Source: Exiguobacterium sp. BMC-KP (GTDB taxonomy: Bacteria; Bacillota; Bacilli; Exiguobacteriales; Exiguobacteriaceae). Taken from it: a stretch of 64,000 nt of DNA. Below are positions 17,828-26,013 of the stretch, in pieces. The position numbers and the translations under genes are program-made. The stretch spans positions 1,674,001 through 1,738,000 of the forward strand of contig NZ_LGIW01000015.1 of NCBI RefSeq assembly GCF_001275385.1. Direction: 5' to 3'. The notes under the pieces are model-generated. The model was not told the DNA's origin and searched no databases. It saw only the letters and a program-made list of their open reading frames with translations. How positions within the stretch are numbered: position 1 is the stretch's first letter; every line of letters begins with the position of its first letter.

Positions 17828-17845
17828 TTGTGATTTTCTTCACAT
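17828..17845. promoter_or_regulatory. Rex-like operator upstream of yumB
   Basis: TTGTGATTTTCTTCACAT matches 15 of 18 positions of the Rex consensus TTGTGAA-N4-TTCACAA. Rex is the NADH/NAD+-sensing repressor of redox genes, including B. subtilis ndh. Confidence 0.55.
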
Positions 17846-17979
17846 TCAATTACAGACGAATGCTCAAAAATTTTGTTCAAATAATGTTCACATGTCTATA
17901 AGCCTATTGAAACACTTTTTAGGAATGATTGCAAAAGAAAAATGTAAATTCCCTTAAAAAAATGTGAGATGTCCCGCAC

Positions 17980-18010
17980 TTGCACCTGAACCCCCTATTT
18001 CCTATATAAT
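17980..18010 (+). promoter_or_regulatory. Sigma-A promoter of yumC
   Basis: TTGCAC (17980-17985) with TATATA (18003-18008, 17-nt spacer) or TATAAT (18005-18010, 19-nt spacer), 30 nt before the start codon. Confidence 0.65.
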
Positions 18011-18039
18011 AGACCTATCCAACGCTAGGAGGGAATCAG

Positions 18040-19038
18040 ATGCACCAACCATATGATGTCACGATCATCGGCGGCGGTCCAGTCGGACTGTTCACCGCGT
18101 TTTATTCAGGAATGCGCCAGATGAAGACGAAGGTCATCGAGAGTCTACCTCAATTAGGTGGTCAACTCGCTACGCTTTATCCTGAAAAATATATATACGA
18201 TATCGCCGGTTTTCCGAAAGTAAAAGCGCAGGAACTGGTCGATCGTCTACTTGAACAAGCGAATGAATTTGATCCGACATACGTGCTCGGAGAAACGGTC
18301 ATCGCTTACGAACGTATGGATGATGGAATCATCCGCCTCGTCACGAACAAAGGCGAGCATTATACGAAGACTGTCATTCTGACGGCAGGAAACGGTTCGT
18401 TTGCTGCGCGTCCACTCGGCGTCGCTGACGCGGAGCGCTTCGAAGAAACGAACTTGCACTACTTCGTCAACGACATGGAACGTTTTAAGGATCGCCAAGT
18501 CGTTTTACTTGGTGGCGGCGATTCCGCAGTCGACTGGTCCTTGATGCTTGAACCGATTGCAAAATCCGTCACGCTCGTCCACCGTCGCGATAAGTTCCGT
18601 GCCCATGAACATTCGGTCGAACTGTTACACGATTCGTCCGTCAACGTCATGACGCCATATACGCTTGAATCGGTCACAGGTGAGACGCACATCGAAACGA
18701 TGACGTTCAAGCATGCTGAAAGTGGAGAAGTCGTCGTCGTCGCTGCTGATGATGTCGTCTGTAACTTCGGTTTCGTCTCGTCACTCGGACCATTGAAAGA
18801 ATGGGAAGTCGAATTCGAACGGAACTCGATTCGCGTCAACTCGAAGATGGAGACAGCGATTCCCGGCGTCTTCGCTTGTGGTGATATCGCGACTTACGAA
18901 GGACGCGTCAAACTGATTGCAACTGGCTTCGGTGAAGCTCCGATTGCTGTCAATCAGGCGAAACTTCTCGTCGACCCATCTGCTCGTCACCCGCAACACT
19001 CAACTAGCTTGTTCGAAAAAGTAACGAATCATTCTTAA
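18040..19038 (+). CDS. yumC: Ferredoxin/flavodoxin-NADP+ reductase, YumC type
   Basis: 332 residues in the thioredoxin-reductase-like fold. It has the FAD motif [18 protein letters not shown], the NADPH motif [14 protein letters not shown], and [13 protein letters not shown] at the second FAD contact. There is no CxxC redox pair, which separates it from thioredoxin reductase and fits YumC-type reductases. It supplies or withdraws electrons from ferredoxin or flavodoxin. AGGAGGG lies 6 nt before the ATG. It stands alone with its own promoter and terminator, divergent from yumB. Confidence 0.92.
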   Translation: MHQPYDVTIIGGGPVGLFTAFYSGMRQMKTKVIESLPQLGGQLATLYPEKYIYDIAGFPKVKAQELVDRLLEQANEFDPTYVLGETVIAYERMDDGIIRLVTNKGEHYTKTVILTAGNGSFAARPLGVADAERFEETNLHYFVNDMERFKDRQVVLLGGGDSAVDWSLMLEPIAKSVTLVHRRDKFRAHEHSVELLHDSSVNVMTPYTLESVTGETHIETMTFKHAESGEVVVVAADDVVCNFGFVSSLGPLKEWEVEFERNSIRVNSKMETAIPGVFACGDIATYEGRVKLIATGFGEAPIAVNQAKLLVDPSARHPQHSTSLFEKVTNHS

Positions 19039-19062
19039 GATACATGTAATTGACTATAAGTG

Positions 19063-19108
19063 ATAAGAGGTCGGATTCCGGAATACATACCGGAGCCCGA
19101 CCTCTTAT
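19063..19108. terminator. Bidirectional terminator after yumC
   Basis: A near-perfect 19-bp stem starting ATAAGAGGTCGG with an 8-nt loop; the 3' arm ends in CCTCTTAT followed by TTT. Confidence 0.8.
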
Positions 19109-19137
19109 TTTCATAGAATTACGCTAGGGCGTGCCCC

Positions 19138-19180
19138 CATATCTTCGACTCCTACAGGAAGAAAAAGCACGATTCATACG
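19138..19180. repeat. Degenerate copy of the CTTC-CTCCTACAGGAA repeat
   Basis: Contains CTTCGACTCCTACAGGAA followed by an A-rich stretch and CACGATTCAT. The same core occurs in both arms of the inverted repeat pair at 53.6-54.0 kb. The function is unknown. Confidence 0.45.
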
Positions 19181-19189
19181 TACGATCTT

Positions 19190-19675
19190 TCAATCCATTT
19201 GAACTGGAATCCGGTAAACCCGTTGCACGATCTCCACTCCACCGCGCTCAATCATCGATTCCTCAATGACCTGACCACCGAATCGCTCGTAAAATCGACA
19301 TGCTGGATTATCCTGCAAAACAGCGACCTGCATAGTTCCATACTCTACTAAGTCAGAAGCAATACGTTGAAACAACGCTTTTCCAAGTCCCAGTCCTTGA
19401 GATCTCCGTAATACATAAATCGCGTACAACTCCCCTTCACGCGCATCACTTCGACTCGGTCCACCTTGCGCAAAGCCAACGACTTCCTCTTCTGACATAG
19501 CGATATAGACACGTTGGTCGACTAACGTCTGCTCCCATTGTTTCGTCCGTTTCTCGTAAGATAACTGTGCTAAATAAGAATCAGGGATGATTCCTTGATA
19601 CGTCTCCCGCCAAGCGTTGATATGAACGCGAGCAATGGCCGACGCCTCTTCAAGACGTGCTTCACGAATCTTCAT
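19190..19675 (-). CDS. GNAT family N-acetyltransferase
   Basis: 161 residues. The acetyl-CoA-binding motif A is RRSQGLGLGKALFQRI (about residue 90), and the opening IREARLEEASAIARVHINAWRETY is typical of the RimI-like YkkB/Acetyltransf_1 group. The substrate is unknown. The gene overlaps the next acetyltransferase gene by 4 nt (ATGA), so the two are made from one mRNA together with the reductase gene upstream. Confidence 0.85.
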   Translation of the reverse strand: MKIREARLEEASAIARVHINAWRETYQGIIPDSYLAQLSYEKRTKQWEQTLVDQRVYIAMSEEEVVGFAQGGPSRSDAREGELYAIYVLRRSQGLGLGKALFQRIASDLVEYGTMQVAVLQDNPACRFYERFGGQVIEESMIERGGVEIVQRVYRIPVQMD

Positions 19676-20175
19676 AACGCAATGACGAAGCGACGTGTCT
19701 CGCGTCCATTGCGAACAGTCGGTTCGATTTCCTGTCCGTCGTTCGCTAAGATGACACGACGTGATGCGAGATTATCAACACCACACGTCAATAGCACTTG
19801 ATCCAGTCCTCGTTTACTCGCTTCTTCAAGCGCAAGTTGAAGACCTGTCGTCGCATACCCCTTCTGACGCTCGGATGGTCGGATGCCATATCCGATATGT
19901 CCGCCGTACAACTTCAAGTTCTCCGTCAAATCATGCCGAAAGTTCAACGCTCCGACAATCCGTTCCCCGTCGACCATCCAATACGTCGAATGCGTGACAA
20001 GACCCGGTCTGACTGTCGTTTCCATTTCTTTAAGCTCCGCGAAATAGGTAGCAAGCGGCTCATACGTATCCCCGACTGCTTCCGGTACGATTGTTTCACC
20101 TGACTTTCGCCAGTCTTCCAAAAAGGCACGGTACTCTGTTTCCCATGCGAGGGTTGGCTTCATCAACTGCATCAT
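19672..20175 (-). CDS. GNAT family N-acetyltransferase
   Basis: 167 residues. Motif A is YGIRPSERQKGYATTGLQLAL (about residue 95). The pattern GGHIGYGIRPSERQKGYA is seen in predicted acetyltransferases of the COG3981 type; the substrate is unknown. The start codon overlaps the stop of the preceding reductase gene (ATGATG), with GAGGAGG about 10 nt before it. It is the middle gene of a reductase-GNAT-GNAT unit. Confidence 0.85.
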   Translation of the reverse strand: MMQLMKPTLAWETEYRAFLEDWRKSGETIVPEAVGDTYEPLATYFAELKEMETTVRPGLVTHSTYWMVDGERIVGALNFRHDLTENLKLYGGHIGYGIRPSERQKGYATTGLQLALEEASKRGLDQVLLTCGVDNLASRRVILANDGQEIEPTVRNGRETRRFVIAL

Positions 20176-21038
20176 TGGTGATTACGCACCTCCTCTTCAA
20201 TCAAACGATCGAGCCAGTCATCAATATGTTGGAACAGATAGCCTGCTTGTTTCGCAGCTGTCGTGTCCATATAGAAATCGCGTTCTGGCGCTAGGGGCGA
20301 CTCGTCCTCCCCTTTGCTAACGAGTTGGCTTGTCGTTCCTGCGACACGGTCAATCTTATCCATCAGGTCTTCAATTGATAAGACCCCGTCACTCGCAGCG
20401 TTGATCGGACCTGTCATCTCTGAACGACCACACCACTCAAGAAAGGCTGCTGCTTCATAACTTGAGATATAGCCCATCTTCGCATACGTGTTTTCGGCAA
20501 CGATCGGACGACCGTCAAGCGCCCGTTTGATATGGAAGACAAGTCGTTCCGTATAATCATCTGGTCCGAGGACAACCGGGAAACGAACAGCAACCACAGG
20601 GAATGTCGCGCGTTGGAAGAAATAACTCTCCGCTTGGCGCTTTCCTTCCCCATAACCATGTTCCTTCTCAAGATCATATTTTCCGGGAAACGGATTGTAG
20701 GCGCGTTCCGTAATATTCGCTCCACCGTCTTCATAAACAGACATCGTTGACGTCAATACATACCGTCCGACTTTTCCTTCAAATTCGTCGATTGCGAGCT
20801 TGGCTTGATACGGCGTGAAGCAGATGTTGTCATAAATGACATCCCAGTGCTGTTGACTCAAGTCCTTCATCGTACTGCTTGATGTCCGGTCTCCTTTAAA
20901 GAATGTCAAGCCCTTCGCGACTGGTGGAGTATGCTCGCCGCGTGTGACGATCGTCACATCATCTCCCGAATCGGCTAAGCGAATCGCTAAGCGCCGTCCG
21001 AAATAACGTGTTCCCCCGAAGATCAATACTTTTCTCAT
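20172..21038 (-). CDS. NAD(P)-dependent epimerase/reductase (extended SDR)
   Basis: 288 residues. The N-terminal nucleotide-binding motif is VLIFGGTRYFGRRLA, and the catalytic YxxxK appears as YGEGK near residue 145 with STMSVYED before it. It resembles the isoflavone-reductase-like/NAD-epimerase proteins of Bacillales; the substrate is unknown. The ATG at 21038 has GGGAGGG 8 nt upstream; the longer frame lacks such a site. It heads a three-gene unit with two GNAT genes through 4-nt overlaps. Confidence 0.85.
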   Translation of the reverse strand: MRKVLIFGGTRYFGRRLAIRLADSGDDVTIVTRGEHTPPVAKGLTFFKGDRTSSSTMKDLSQQHWDVIYDNICFTPYQAKLAIDEFEGKVGRYVLTSTMSVYEDGGANITERAYNPFPGKYDLEKEHGYGEGKRQAESYFFQRATFPVVAVRFPVVLGPDDYTERLVFHIKRALDGRPIVAENTYAKMGYISSYEAAAFLEWCGRSEMTGPINAASDGVLSIEDLMDKIDRVAGTTSQLVSKGEDESPLAPERDFYMDTTAAKQAGYLFQHIDDWLDRLIEEEVRNHQ

Positions 21039-21121
21039 CCTGAAGCCCTCCCTATTCGTAGTAGCATTCACTCTCTGTAATATTTCGAGTCAACGGAACA
21101 GGTCTCCTGTATGTAGACAAT

Positions 21122-21148
21122 AAAAAAATCGTGGACGATGTCCACGAT
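21122..21148 (-). terminator. Terminator of yutM
   Basis: Minus-strand ATCGTGGAC/GTCCACGAT with a 3-nt loop and a 7-T tail. Confidence 0.85.
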
Positions 21149-21156
21149 TGTATCAA

Positions 21157-21507
21157 TCAACAACCACCCGGTGTACCGGCATTCGTTGCCGTACGGAATG
21201 AAGTTCCGCAACCACATGTTGCGATGGCATTCGGATTCGTGATCGTGAATCCACCGCCAAGCATTGACTGTTTATAATCGACTTCCAGTCCTTTGACGAC
21301 CGGATAATCTTTTTCGTCCACGATGACGGTCACGCCGTGCTGTTCGAAAACGAGATCCGTTTCTTTTTGTTGATCGAATCCCATTCCGTACGACAGACCA
21401 CTACATCCACCACCTTGGACGAGCATCCGAAGATTTCGTTCATCTGCTGGTGCCTGCGCCATCATGTCCTGGACTTGTAACGCTGCTGCCTCCGTTAAAT
21501 GGATCAT
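21157..21507 (-). CDS. yutM: HesB/IscA-type Fe-S carrier protein
   Basis: 116 residues. It has the three A-type carrier cysteines: one in GGGCSGLSY (about residue 34) and two in TCGCGTSF (about 99 and 101). A-type carriers hold a cluster delivered by the Suf scaffold and pass it to target enzymes in the cytosol. The glycine/cysteine tail GTPGGC adds an extra terminal cysteine. It matches B. subtilis YutM by size and by the yuzB/yutJ/yutI neighbours. Confidence 0.9.
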   Translation of the reverse strand: MIHLTEAAALQVQDMMAQAPADERNLRMLVQGGGCSGLSYGMGFDQQKETDLVFEQHGVTVIVDEKDYPVVKGLEVDYKQSMLGGGFTITNPNAIATCGCGTSFRTATNAGTPGGC

Positions 21508-21566
21508 GTCATCACCTTCCTTTTCTTTAGTATACGCAACTTTTGAGCGAATCGAAACCTAGTTGC

Positions 21567-21595
21567 TTGAAACCATCTTGAATTCGTTGTATAAA
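21567..21595 (+). promoter_or_regulatory. Sigma-A promoter of the ribU riboswitch transcript
   Basis: TTGAAA, a 17-nt spacer and TATAAA, placing the start of transcription about 20 nt before the riboswitch. Confidence 0.65.
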
Positions 21596-21620
21596 TGGTA
21601 TGTACAATAAAATAATCGTT

Positions 21621-21759
21621 CCATCTTCAGGGCAGGGTGAAATTCCCGACCGGCGGTAAACAACTCATATGAGTTGAAGCCCGCGAGCGAATAGGGCGCT
21701 ATTTGCTGATTCTGTGTAATTCAGGAGCCGACAGTATAGTCTGGATGGGAGAAGATGGC
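21621..21759 (+). ncRNA. FMN (RFN) riboswitch
   Basis: The conserved RFN core is present: TTCAGGGCAGGGTGAAATTC, CCGACCGGCGGTAAA, GAAGCCCGCGAGC, then GACAGTATAGTCTGGATGGGA in segments. The closing helix is CCATCTTC (21621) with GAAGATGG (21752). GGGAGAAG at 21748-21755 can pair with CTTCTCCC at 21818-21825 to block the following terminator. FMN binding should therefore shut off ribU. Confidence 0.95.
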
Positions 21760-21822
21760 GGCATGAGTTTGAATTTGATCGATTTTGCAATAATCGATTA
21801 GGTTTATTTAATGCGGACTTCT

Positions 21823-21852
21823 CCCCTGTTGATTTCATCAATGGGGGTTTCT
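21823..21852 (+). terminator. Riboswitch-controlled terminator
   Basis: CCCC-TTGAT/ATCAA-GGGG with small bulges followed by TTTCTTT. Its 5' arm is also the partner of the riboswitch antiterminator strand. Confidence 0.8.
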
Positions 21853-21914
21853 TTATGGTCGCAGTCATGCCAATACTTCATCGAGAGGAACGAGCAAAAG
21901 GAGACAATACTCGT

Positions 21915-22481
21915 ATGAAACGCACACAAAAAATGGTCACTCTGTCAATGTTAGGTTCAATCTCGTTTGTTCTTATGCTTATCAATTTTCCACTACCGTT
22001 CTTACCGAACTATCTGAAGATCGACTTCAGTGATGTTCCTGCTCTCGTCGCAGCGATCATGTTCTCACCGGTCGCAGGTGTCATCGTCGAAGCATTGAAG
22101 AACGTGTTGTACTATATCTTCCGCGGAAGTGGTGTTCCGGTCGGAGAATTCGCTAACTTCGCTGCAGGCGTTGCATTCGTACTACCTGTCAGCTGGTTCT
22201 ACCACAAAAAGAAATCAACACAAGGTCTCGCAACAGGTCTCGTCGCTGGTACGATCACGATGGCACTTGGTCTTGCGATCCTCAACTATATCTTGATCCT
22301 TCCAGCGTATGCATGGTTCCTAGGTATGGACTATATGGCGGATCCAGCTGTCAAATGGACAGCGATCACAGCCGGTATCTTACCGTTTAACGTCATCAAG
22401 GCACTGTTTATCTCGGCACTCTTCATTCCATTGTTCTTGAAACTACGACCATGGATGATGCGCCGTCAACAATCTGCTTAA
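21915..22481 (+). CDS. ribU: Riboflavin ECF transporter S component
   Basis: 188 residues, six hydrophobic segments. The FMN riboswitch directly upstream and the opening TLSMLGSISFVLMLINFPLPFLPNYLKIDFSD (in part) identify RibU, the riboflavin-binding subunit of an energy-coupling-factor importer; the shared ATPase/T module is not in this window. The ATG at 21915 has AAAGGAGA about 11 nt upstream. In-frame codons before it overlap the riboswitch terminator. A strong terminator follows. Confidence 0.93.
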   Translation: MKRTQKMVTLSMLGSISFVLMLINFPLPFLPNYLKIDFSDVPALVAAIMFSPVAGVIVEALKNVLYYIFRGSGVPVGEFANFAAGVAFVLPVSWFYHKKKSTQGLATGLVAGTITMALGLAILNYILILPAYAWFLGMDYMADPAVKWTAITAGILPFNVIKALFISALFIPLFLKLRPWMMRRQQSA

Positions 22482-22511
22482 TCCGAAAAGCTGCGCCCGC
22501 TGACGGACACG

Positions 22512-22545
22512 AATCCCCTCGTTCAAACGAACGAGGGGATTTTTT
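22512..22545 (+). terminator. Terminator of ribU
   Basis: A perfect 13-bp stem AATCCCCTCGTTC/GAACGAGGGGATT and T-run. Confidence 0.9.
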
Positions 22546-22553
22546 AGCTATGC

Positions 22554-22787
22554 TCACAGCTCATTCTCTTCGATTTTCAGGTAAATCTTCTCGAGCAACT
22601 CTTCCGGTGTTTCGCCTACGACGGTCTCACCATCAACGAGACAAAAATGATCGAGCGAACAAATACCACAATAGCCGAGACAACCGTATTCGACGACGTC
22701 AACATTCGGGTCACGTTCGAGTTGTTCCATGACGACCTGTGTACCAGCCGCTAAGTTACTAATACAAAATTCAATAATCGGATTCAC
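22554..22787 (-). CDS. yuzB: DUF1450 family protein YuzB
   Basis: 77 residues with four conserved cysteines (one in EFCIS, then CLGYCGIC and HFC), as in DUF1450/YuzB. The cysteine pattern suggests a metal or small Fe-S ligand set, but the function is unknown. The start is GTG at 22787 with AAGGAGG about 8 nt upstream. It is divergent from yutJ, as expected for the yuzB-yutJ pair of Bacillales. Confidence 0.88.
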   Translation of the reverse strand: MNPIIEFCISNLAAGTQVVMEQLERDPNVDVVEYGCLGYCGICSLDHFCLVDGETVVGETPEELLEKIYLKIEENEL

Positions 22788-22879
22788 TTTTTTTCCTCCT
22801 TCAAGCAGGAAACGACCTGCCTCATGTCGTATTATACAAGGTCAGACTGATTTAGGGGAACTAAGGGGGATTTTACGTT

Positions 22880-23932
22880 ATGAAGCAATTGGTCGTACTT
22901 GGCGGAGGATATGGTGGAATGCGGATTTGTGAGCGATTCAAGGACGAGGAAGTTGCCGTCACGCTCGTTGACCGTCTACCGTACCACGCACTCAAAACGG
23001 AATATTATGCACTCGCAGCAGGTACATTATCAGATCGGGATGTCCGGATTGAATTTCCGGAGGGGAAACATCTTACCTATAAATATGGACATGTCATCAA
23101 AATCTCACCCGAGACGAACACGGTCCATCTGCAGGACGGATCAGAATTATTTTATGATGACTTGATCATCGCTCTCGGTTGCGAGGATAAATACCATAAC
23201 ATTCCGGGTGCTCAAGAATTTACATATAGCATCCAGACACTTGAAGAATCACGAAAGACACAGCAAGCCATTTGCGGACTCTCACCAGGGTCTGTCGTCT
23301 CAATCGTCGGCGCTGGTCTATCCGGTGTCGAACTTGCCAGTGAACTGCACGAGAGCCGGAAAGATTTAACGATCCGGTTGTTCGACCGCGGACCATCCGT
23401 CTTGTCGTTCTTATCGGACAAAGTCTCTTCTTACGTTCAAGAATGGTTCGAGGAGCATGACGTTGAAGTCATCAACAATTCGAACGTCACGCTCGTCACG
23501 GCAGACGACGTGCGTAACGGCGACGATACGTACCCATCCGACTTAACGATTTGGACGGCGGGTACACAACCGGTCAAAGTCGTTCGCGATCTCGGTTTTG
23601 CTGCGGACAGTGGTGGTCGAATCAAATTAACAGACCACCATCATGTACCGGAATACGATAATCTATTCGTCATCGGTGATTGCGCAAGTCTACCGTATGC
23701 ACCAAGTGGTCAACTCGCAGAACATCAGGCAGAACAAGTCGTTGATGTCTTGCAAGCCAAGTGGCAAGGTAAAAAATTACCGAAGTTGCCAGAAATCAAA
23801 CTGCGCGGAATGCTCGGATCACTCGGAAAATCAGACGGGTTCGGAATCGTCATGGGTAAACAGGCGCTGACAGGAAAAGTCCCACGTCTCTTGAAGTCCG
23901 GTGTCTTATGGAAACATAAAAAGATTAAATGA
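22880..23932 (+). CDS. yutJ: NAD(P)/FAD-dependent oxidoreductase (NDH-2-like YutJ)
   Basis: 350 residues. The FAD motif is QLVVLGGGYGGMRI, the NADH motif is VSIVGAGLSGVELASEL, and the C-terminal FAD contact is LFVIGDCASLPYAPSG. It is a paralogue of yumB (17 kb) but about 50 residues shorter. The electron acceptor is unknown. AAGGGGGA lies upstream of the ATG. The gene sits between yuzB and yuzD as in B. subtilis. Confidence 0.88.
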   Translation: MKQLVVLGGGYGGMRICERFKDEEVAVTLVDRLPYHALKTEYYALAAGTLSDRDVRIEFPEGKHLTYKYGHVIKISPETNTVHLQDGSELFYDDLIIALGCEDKYHNIPGAQEFTYSIQTLEESRKTQQAICGLSPGSVVSIVGAGLSGVELASELHESRKDLTIRLFDRGPSVLSFLSDKVSSYVQEWFEEHDVEVINNSNVTLVTADDVRNGDDTYPSDLTIWTAGTQPVKVVRDLGFAADSGGRIKLTDHHHVPEYDNLFVIGDCASLPYAPSGQLAEHQAEQVVDVLQAKWQGKKLPKLPEIKLRGMLGSLGKSDGFGIVMGKQALTGKVPRLLKSGVLWKHKKIK

Positions 23933-23936
23933 GTAA

Positions 23937-23968
23937 AAGAGGTATCCGACTCGGGATACCTCTTTTTT
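23937..23968. terminator. Bidirectional terminator between yutJ and yuzD
   Basis: AAGAGGTATCC/GGATACCTCTT with a 6-nt loop and T-runs in both directions. Confidence 0.88.
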
Positions 23969-23971
23969 CGT

Positions 23972-24268
23972 TCACCCCGCCTGACTTAACTTCGCATCAA
24001 TCGCCGCCGTGATCGTCTTTAATTTAACGTACCCCTCGTCAATCATCTCGTCATCTAGAACAATCAACGGGTAAAAATAGACATCTTCTTTCAGCGCTTC
24101 CGTCCATTGATCCGCTGCTGCTGTCTCGAAATCGATATAACGTAACGTCATCGCTTGCTCATATTTCCGCCCGAGTACGGCTTGTAACCAGCTGAACGTC
24201 TCTTCCGAGCTGGGTGCCCCGACACAACTCGGACAAGTGACTGCTGTTCCGTAAACCGTGATTTCCAT
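23972..24268 (-). CDS. yuzD: DUF1462 family protein YuzD
   Basis: 98 residues with a thioredoxin/disulphide-like start [21 protein letters not shown], in which CPSC could be a redox CxxC, and [11 protein letters not shown] resembling the cis-Pro loop region. The family role is unproven; the neighbouring Nfu and YutJ genes suggest redox or Fe-S work. A strong ribosome site (AAGGGGGA) precedes the ATG. It diverges from yutI. Confidence 0.85.
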   Translation of the reverse strand: MEITVYGTAVTCPSCVGAPSSEETFSWLQAVLGRKYEQAMTLRYIDFETAAADQWTEALKEDVYFYPLIVLDDEMIDEGYVKLKTITAAIDAKLSQAG

Positions 24269-24377
24269 CTTGAAGTCCCCCTTTTCAATTCACTCCTCTT
24301 TAGTATACAAGTTTTCCAGATTGAGAACATTTTTCAACCCTGTTACAATGAAACTATACGAAAGGATGTGTTTACGC

Positions 24378-24605
24378 ATGGAAATGTTTGATCAAGTGAA
24401 TGAAGTTCTTGAAAAATTGCGTCCGTTCCTTCTTCGTGATGGAGGAGACGTTGAACTCGTAGATGTAGAAGACGGAATCGTAAAACTCCGTTTGATGGGA
24501 GCTTGTGGTAGCTGCCCAAGTTCAACAATCACATTGAAGGCCGGTATCGAACGTGCCCTTCTTGAAGAAGTCGCTGGCGTCGTTGAAGTCGAACAAGTCT
24601 TCTAA
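24378..24605 (+). CDS. yutI: Nfu-type Fe-S cluster carrier (NifU C-terminal domain)
   Basis: 75 residues, made up entirely of the NifU C-terminal domain. The cluster-binding CxxC is in [15 protein letters not shown] (about residues 42-48), preceded by [20 protein letters not shown]. It carries a [4Fe-4S] cluster between two monomers and delivers it to apo-enzymes such as LipA. The ATG at 24378 has AAAGGA about 11 nt upstream; the longer open frame has no ribosome site. A strong terminator follows. Confidence 0.93.
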   Translation: MEMFDQVNEVLEKLRPFLLRDGGDVELVDVEDGIVKLRLMGACGSCPSSTITLKAGIERALLEEVAGVVEVEQVF

Positions 24606-24612
24606 TACATGA

Positions 24613-24645
24613 AATCCCGAACGAATTCTCGTTCGGGATTTTTTG
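24613..24645 (+). terminator. Terminator of yutI
   Basis: A perfect 12-bp stem AATCCCGAACGA/TCGTTCGGGATT and T-run. Confidence 0.9.
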
Positions 24646-24647
24646 AT

Positions 24648-25412
24648 TCACAGAATCCATTCAGCTAACGTATCGACCATATATGTCGGTTGACGATCCT
24701 GCCCTTGAATGAAGACTGGTGTATGGACGCCAGAATTAACGTGCATCGTCCGGATGCCTCCATTGATTCCGAAGAGAATGTCCGTATGGTAGTTATCGCC
24801 GACCATGATGACGTCTTCTTTTGACAGACCAATCATCTCCGTTGCGATATCAACCATGACCGGTTCCGGTTTACCGATGAAGAACGGTTCCTTCTCCGTC
24901 GTCACGCGTAGGACCGCTGTCAAGGCACCGTTCCCTGGTAAGAAACCACGCTCTGTCGGAATCGCGATATCACCATTCGTCGAGATGAATCGCGCACCGG
25001 CACGAATCGCCAGAGCACCAACAGCGAGTTTTTCATACGTGATTTGACGATCGAGTCCAATAACGACGTAATCTGCTGCTTCGGTTGCGACGACATCTAA
25101 CCCTTCTCGTTCAAGCGCATCGATTAGTCCTGTTTCTCCGATCGCATAGACGCGCGCTTTCGGTGACAAATCAGCGATATAGCGACCTGTCGCCATCGCG
25201 CTCGTCAAGACGTGCTTCGCATCAGAATGAACACCCATCCCGCGTAACTTCTCCGCCACGGCTTCTGCCGTCATTGACGCATTGTTCGTCACGAACAAAT
25301 ACGGAATCCCTTCTGCTTGCAGACGATTGACGAAATCGACCGCTTCTTTCACCGGTTCCGTTCCATTATACATCGTTCCATCTAAATCAAATAAATAGCC
25401 TTTTGCCTTCAT
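24648..25412 (-). CDS. yutF: HAD-family phosphatase, NagD-like (YutF)
   Basis: 254 residues. HAD motifs in order: YLFDLDGTMYNG (catalytic aspartates, about 8-12), LFVTNNAS, the lysine in FFIGKPEPVM and MVGDNYHTDI. The cap is the large C2 type of the NagD/AraL class IIA group. It dephosphorylates small phosphometabolites; the preferred one is not clear. It ends just after the yutI terminator and is co-directional with yutE, 6 nt apart. Confidence 0.88.
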   Translation of the reverse strand: MKAKGYLFDLDGTMYNGTEPVKEAVDFVNRLQAEGIPYLFVTNNASMTAEAVAEKLRGMGVHSDAKHVLTSAMATGRYIADLSPKARVYAIGETGLIDALEREGLDVVATEAADYVVIGLDRQITYEKLAVGALAIRAGARFISTNGDIAIPTERGFLPGNGALTAVLRVTTEKEPFFIGKPEPVMVDIATEMIGLSKEDVIMVGDNYHTDILFGINGGIRTMHVNSGVHTPVFIQGQDRQPTYMVDTLAEWIL

Positions 25413-25418
25413 TCTGAC

Positions 25419-25862
25419 TCACTCCTCGTTTGGTAAAAATGCAGACACCGGTCCGAGTTCTGTCTCGATATACCGACGAATCGCTTCCGGGAAACGACGT
25501 AGTTCTGCTTCCTCTGTCTCTAGTACCGCCCGAATCTCCGCCATACTTGACTCTGTGAATGACCGGACGATCAACGTACGTAACGCAACGAGCTTCTTGA
25601 GACTCGTCGCAAGCGGTCCATCGATGACCTTCTCATCTTCTAAGATGAGGATGATATCTTCATAACTTCCCGGATCCCGCATGATGAATCCATCAATCAT
25701 ACTGTTTCCGATGTCGATGACACTCTCGATGACTAAAAAACCAATCCGTTCCATAGCCAGTGCCGTCGTCACCGGATCCCCCGTAACTTCTTTACTTTGT
25801 CGAAGTGCCGTCTCATAACAGACGACCGTCTCTTCGATTTTTTGACGATTGACGAAATACAT
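25419..25862 (-). CDS. yutE: DUF86/HepT-like protein YutE
   Basis: 147 residues, all-helical, of the DUF86 (HepT-like) fold: IGFLVIESVIDIGNSMI and LKKLVALRTLIVRSF. HepT toxins use an RX4HxY motif; here the corresponding stretch reads RTLIVRSF, with H and Y replaced. No MNT-type antitoxin gene is adjacent. A housekeeping role like that of Bacillus YutE is more likely than a toxin role. The ATG at 25862 lies 7 nt after GGGGGA; the ATG at 25868 is too close to that site. Confidence 0.75.
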   Translation of the reverse strand: MYFVNRQKIEETVVCYETALRQSKEVTGDPVTTALAMERIGFLVIESVIDIGNSMIDGFIMRDPGSYEDIILILEDEKVIDGPLATSLKKLVALRTLIVRSFTESSMAEIRAVLETEEAELRRFPEAIRRYIETELGPVSAFLPNEE

Positions 25863-26013
25863 CTTCATTCCCCCTCACATCCTCCATTTTATCGCTATCC
25901 GGCAATCCTGAAAAGCAGAAAGGTCATTTGCATCACATTCCCCAATGTGTTATCCTCAATTTAGATTTTTACTGAAAATAGTATGTCACATTGGTGACGT
26001 GGAGGTTATATAC

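Noticed and set aside
25419-25862. HepT/MNT toxin-antitoxin pair
   Set aside because: No MNT gene next to it and the catalytic motif is replaced.
25985-25998. GTCAC/GTGAC inverted repeat before glpX as an operator
   Set aside because: Arms of only 5 nt with a 4-nt gap; too short to support a site.
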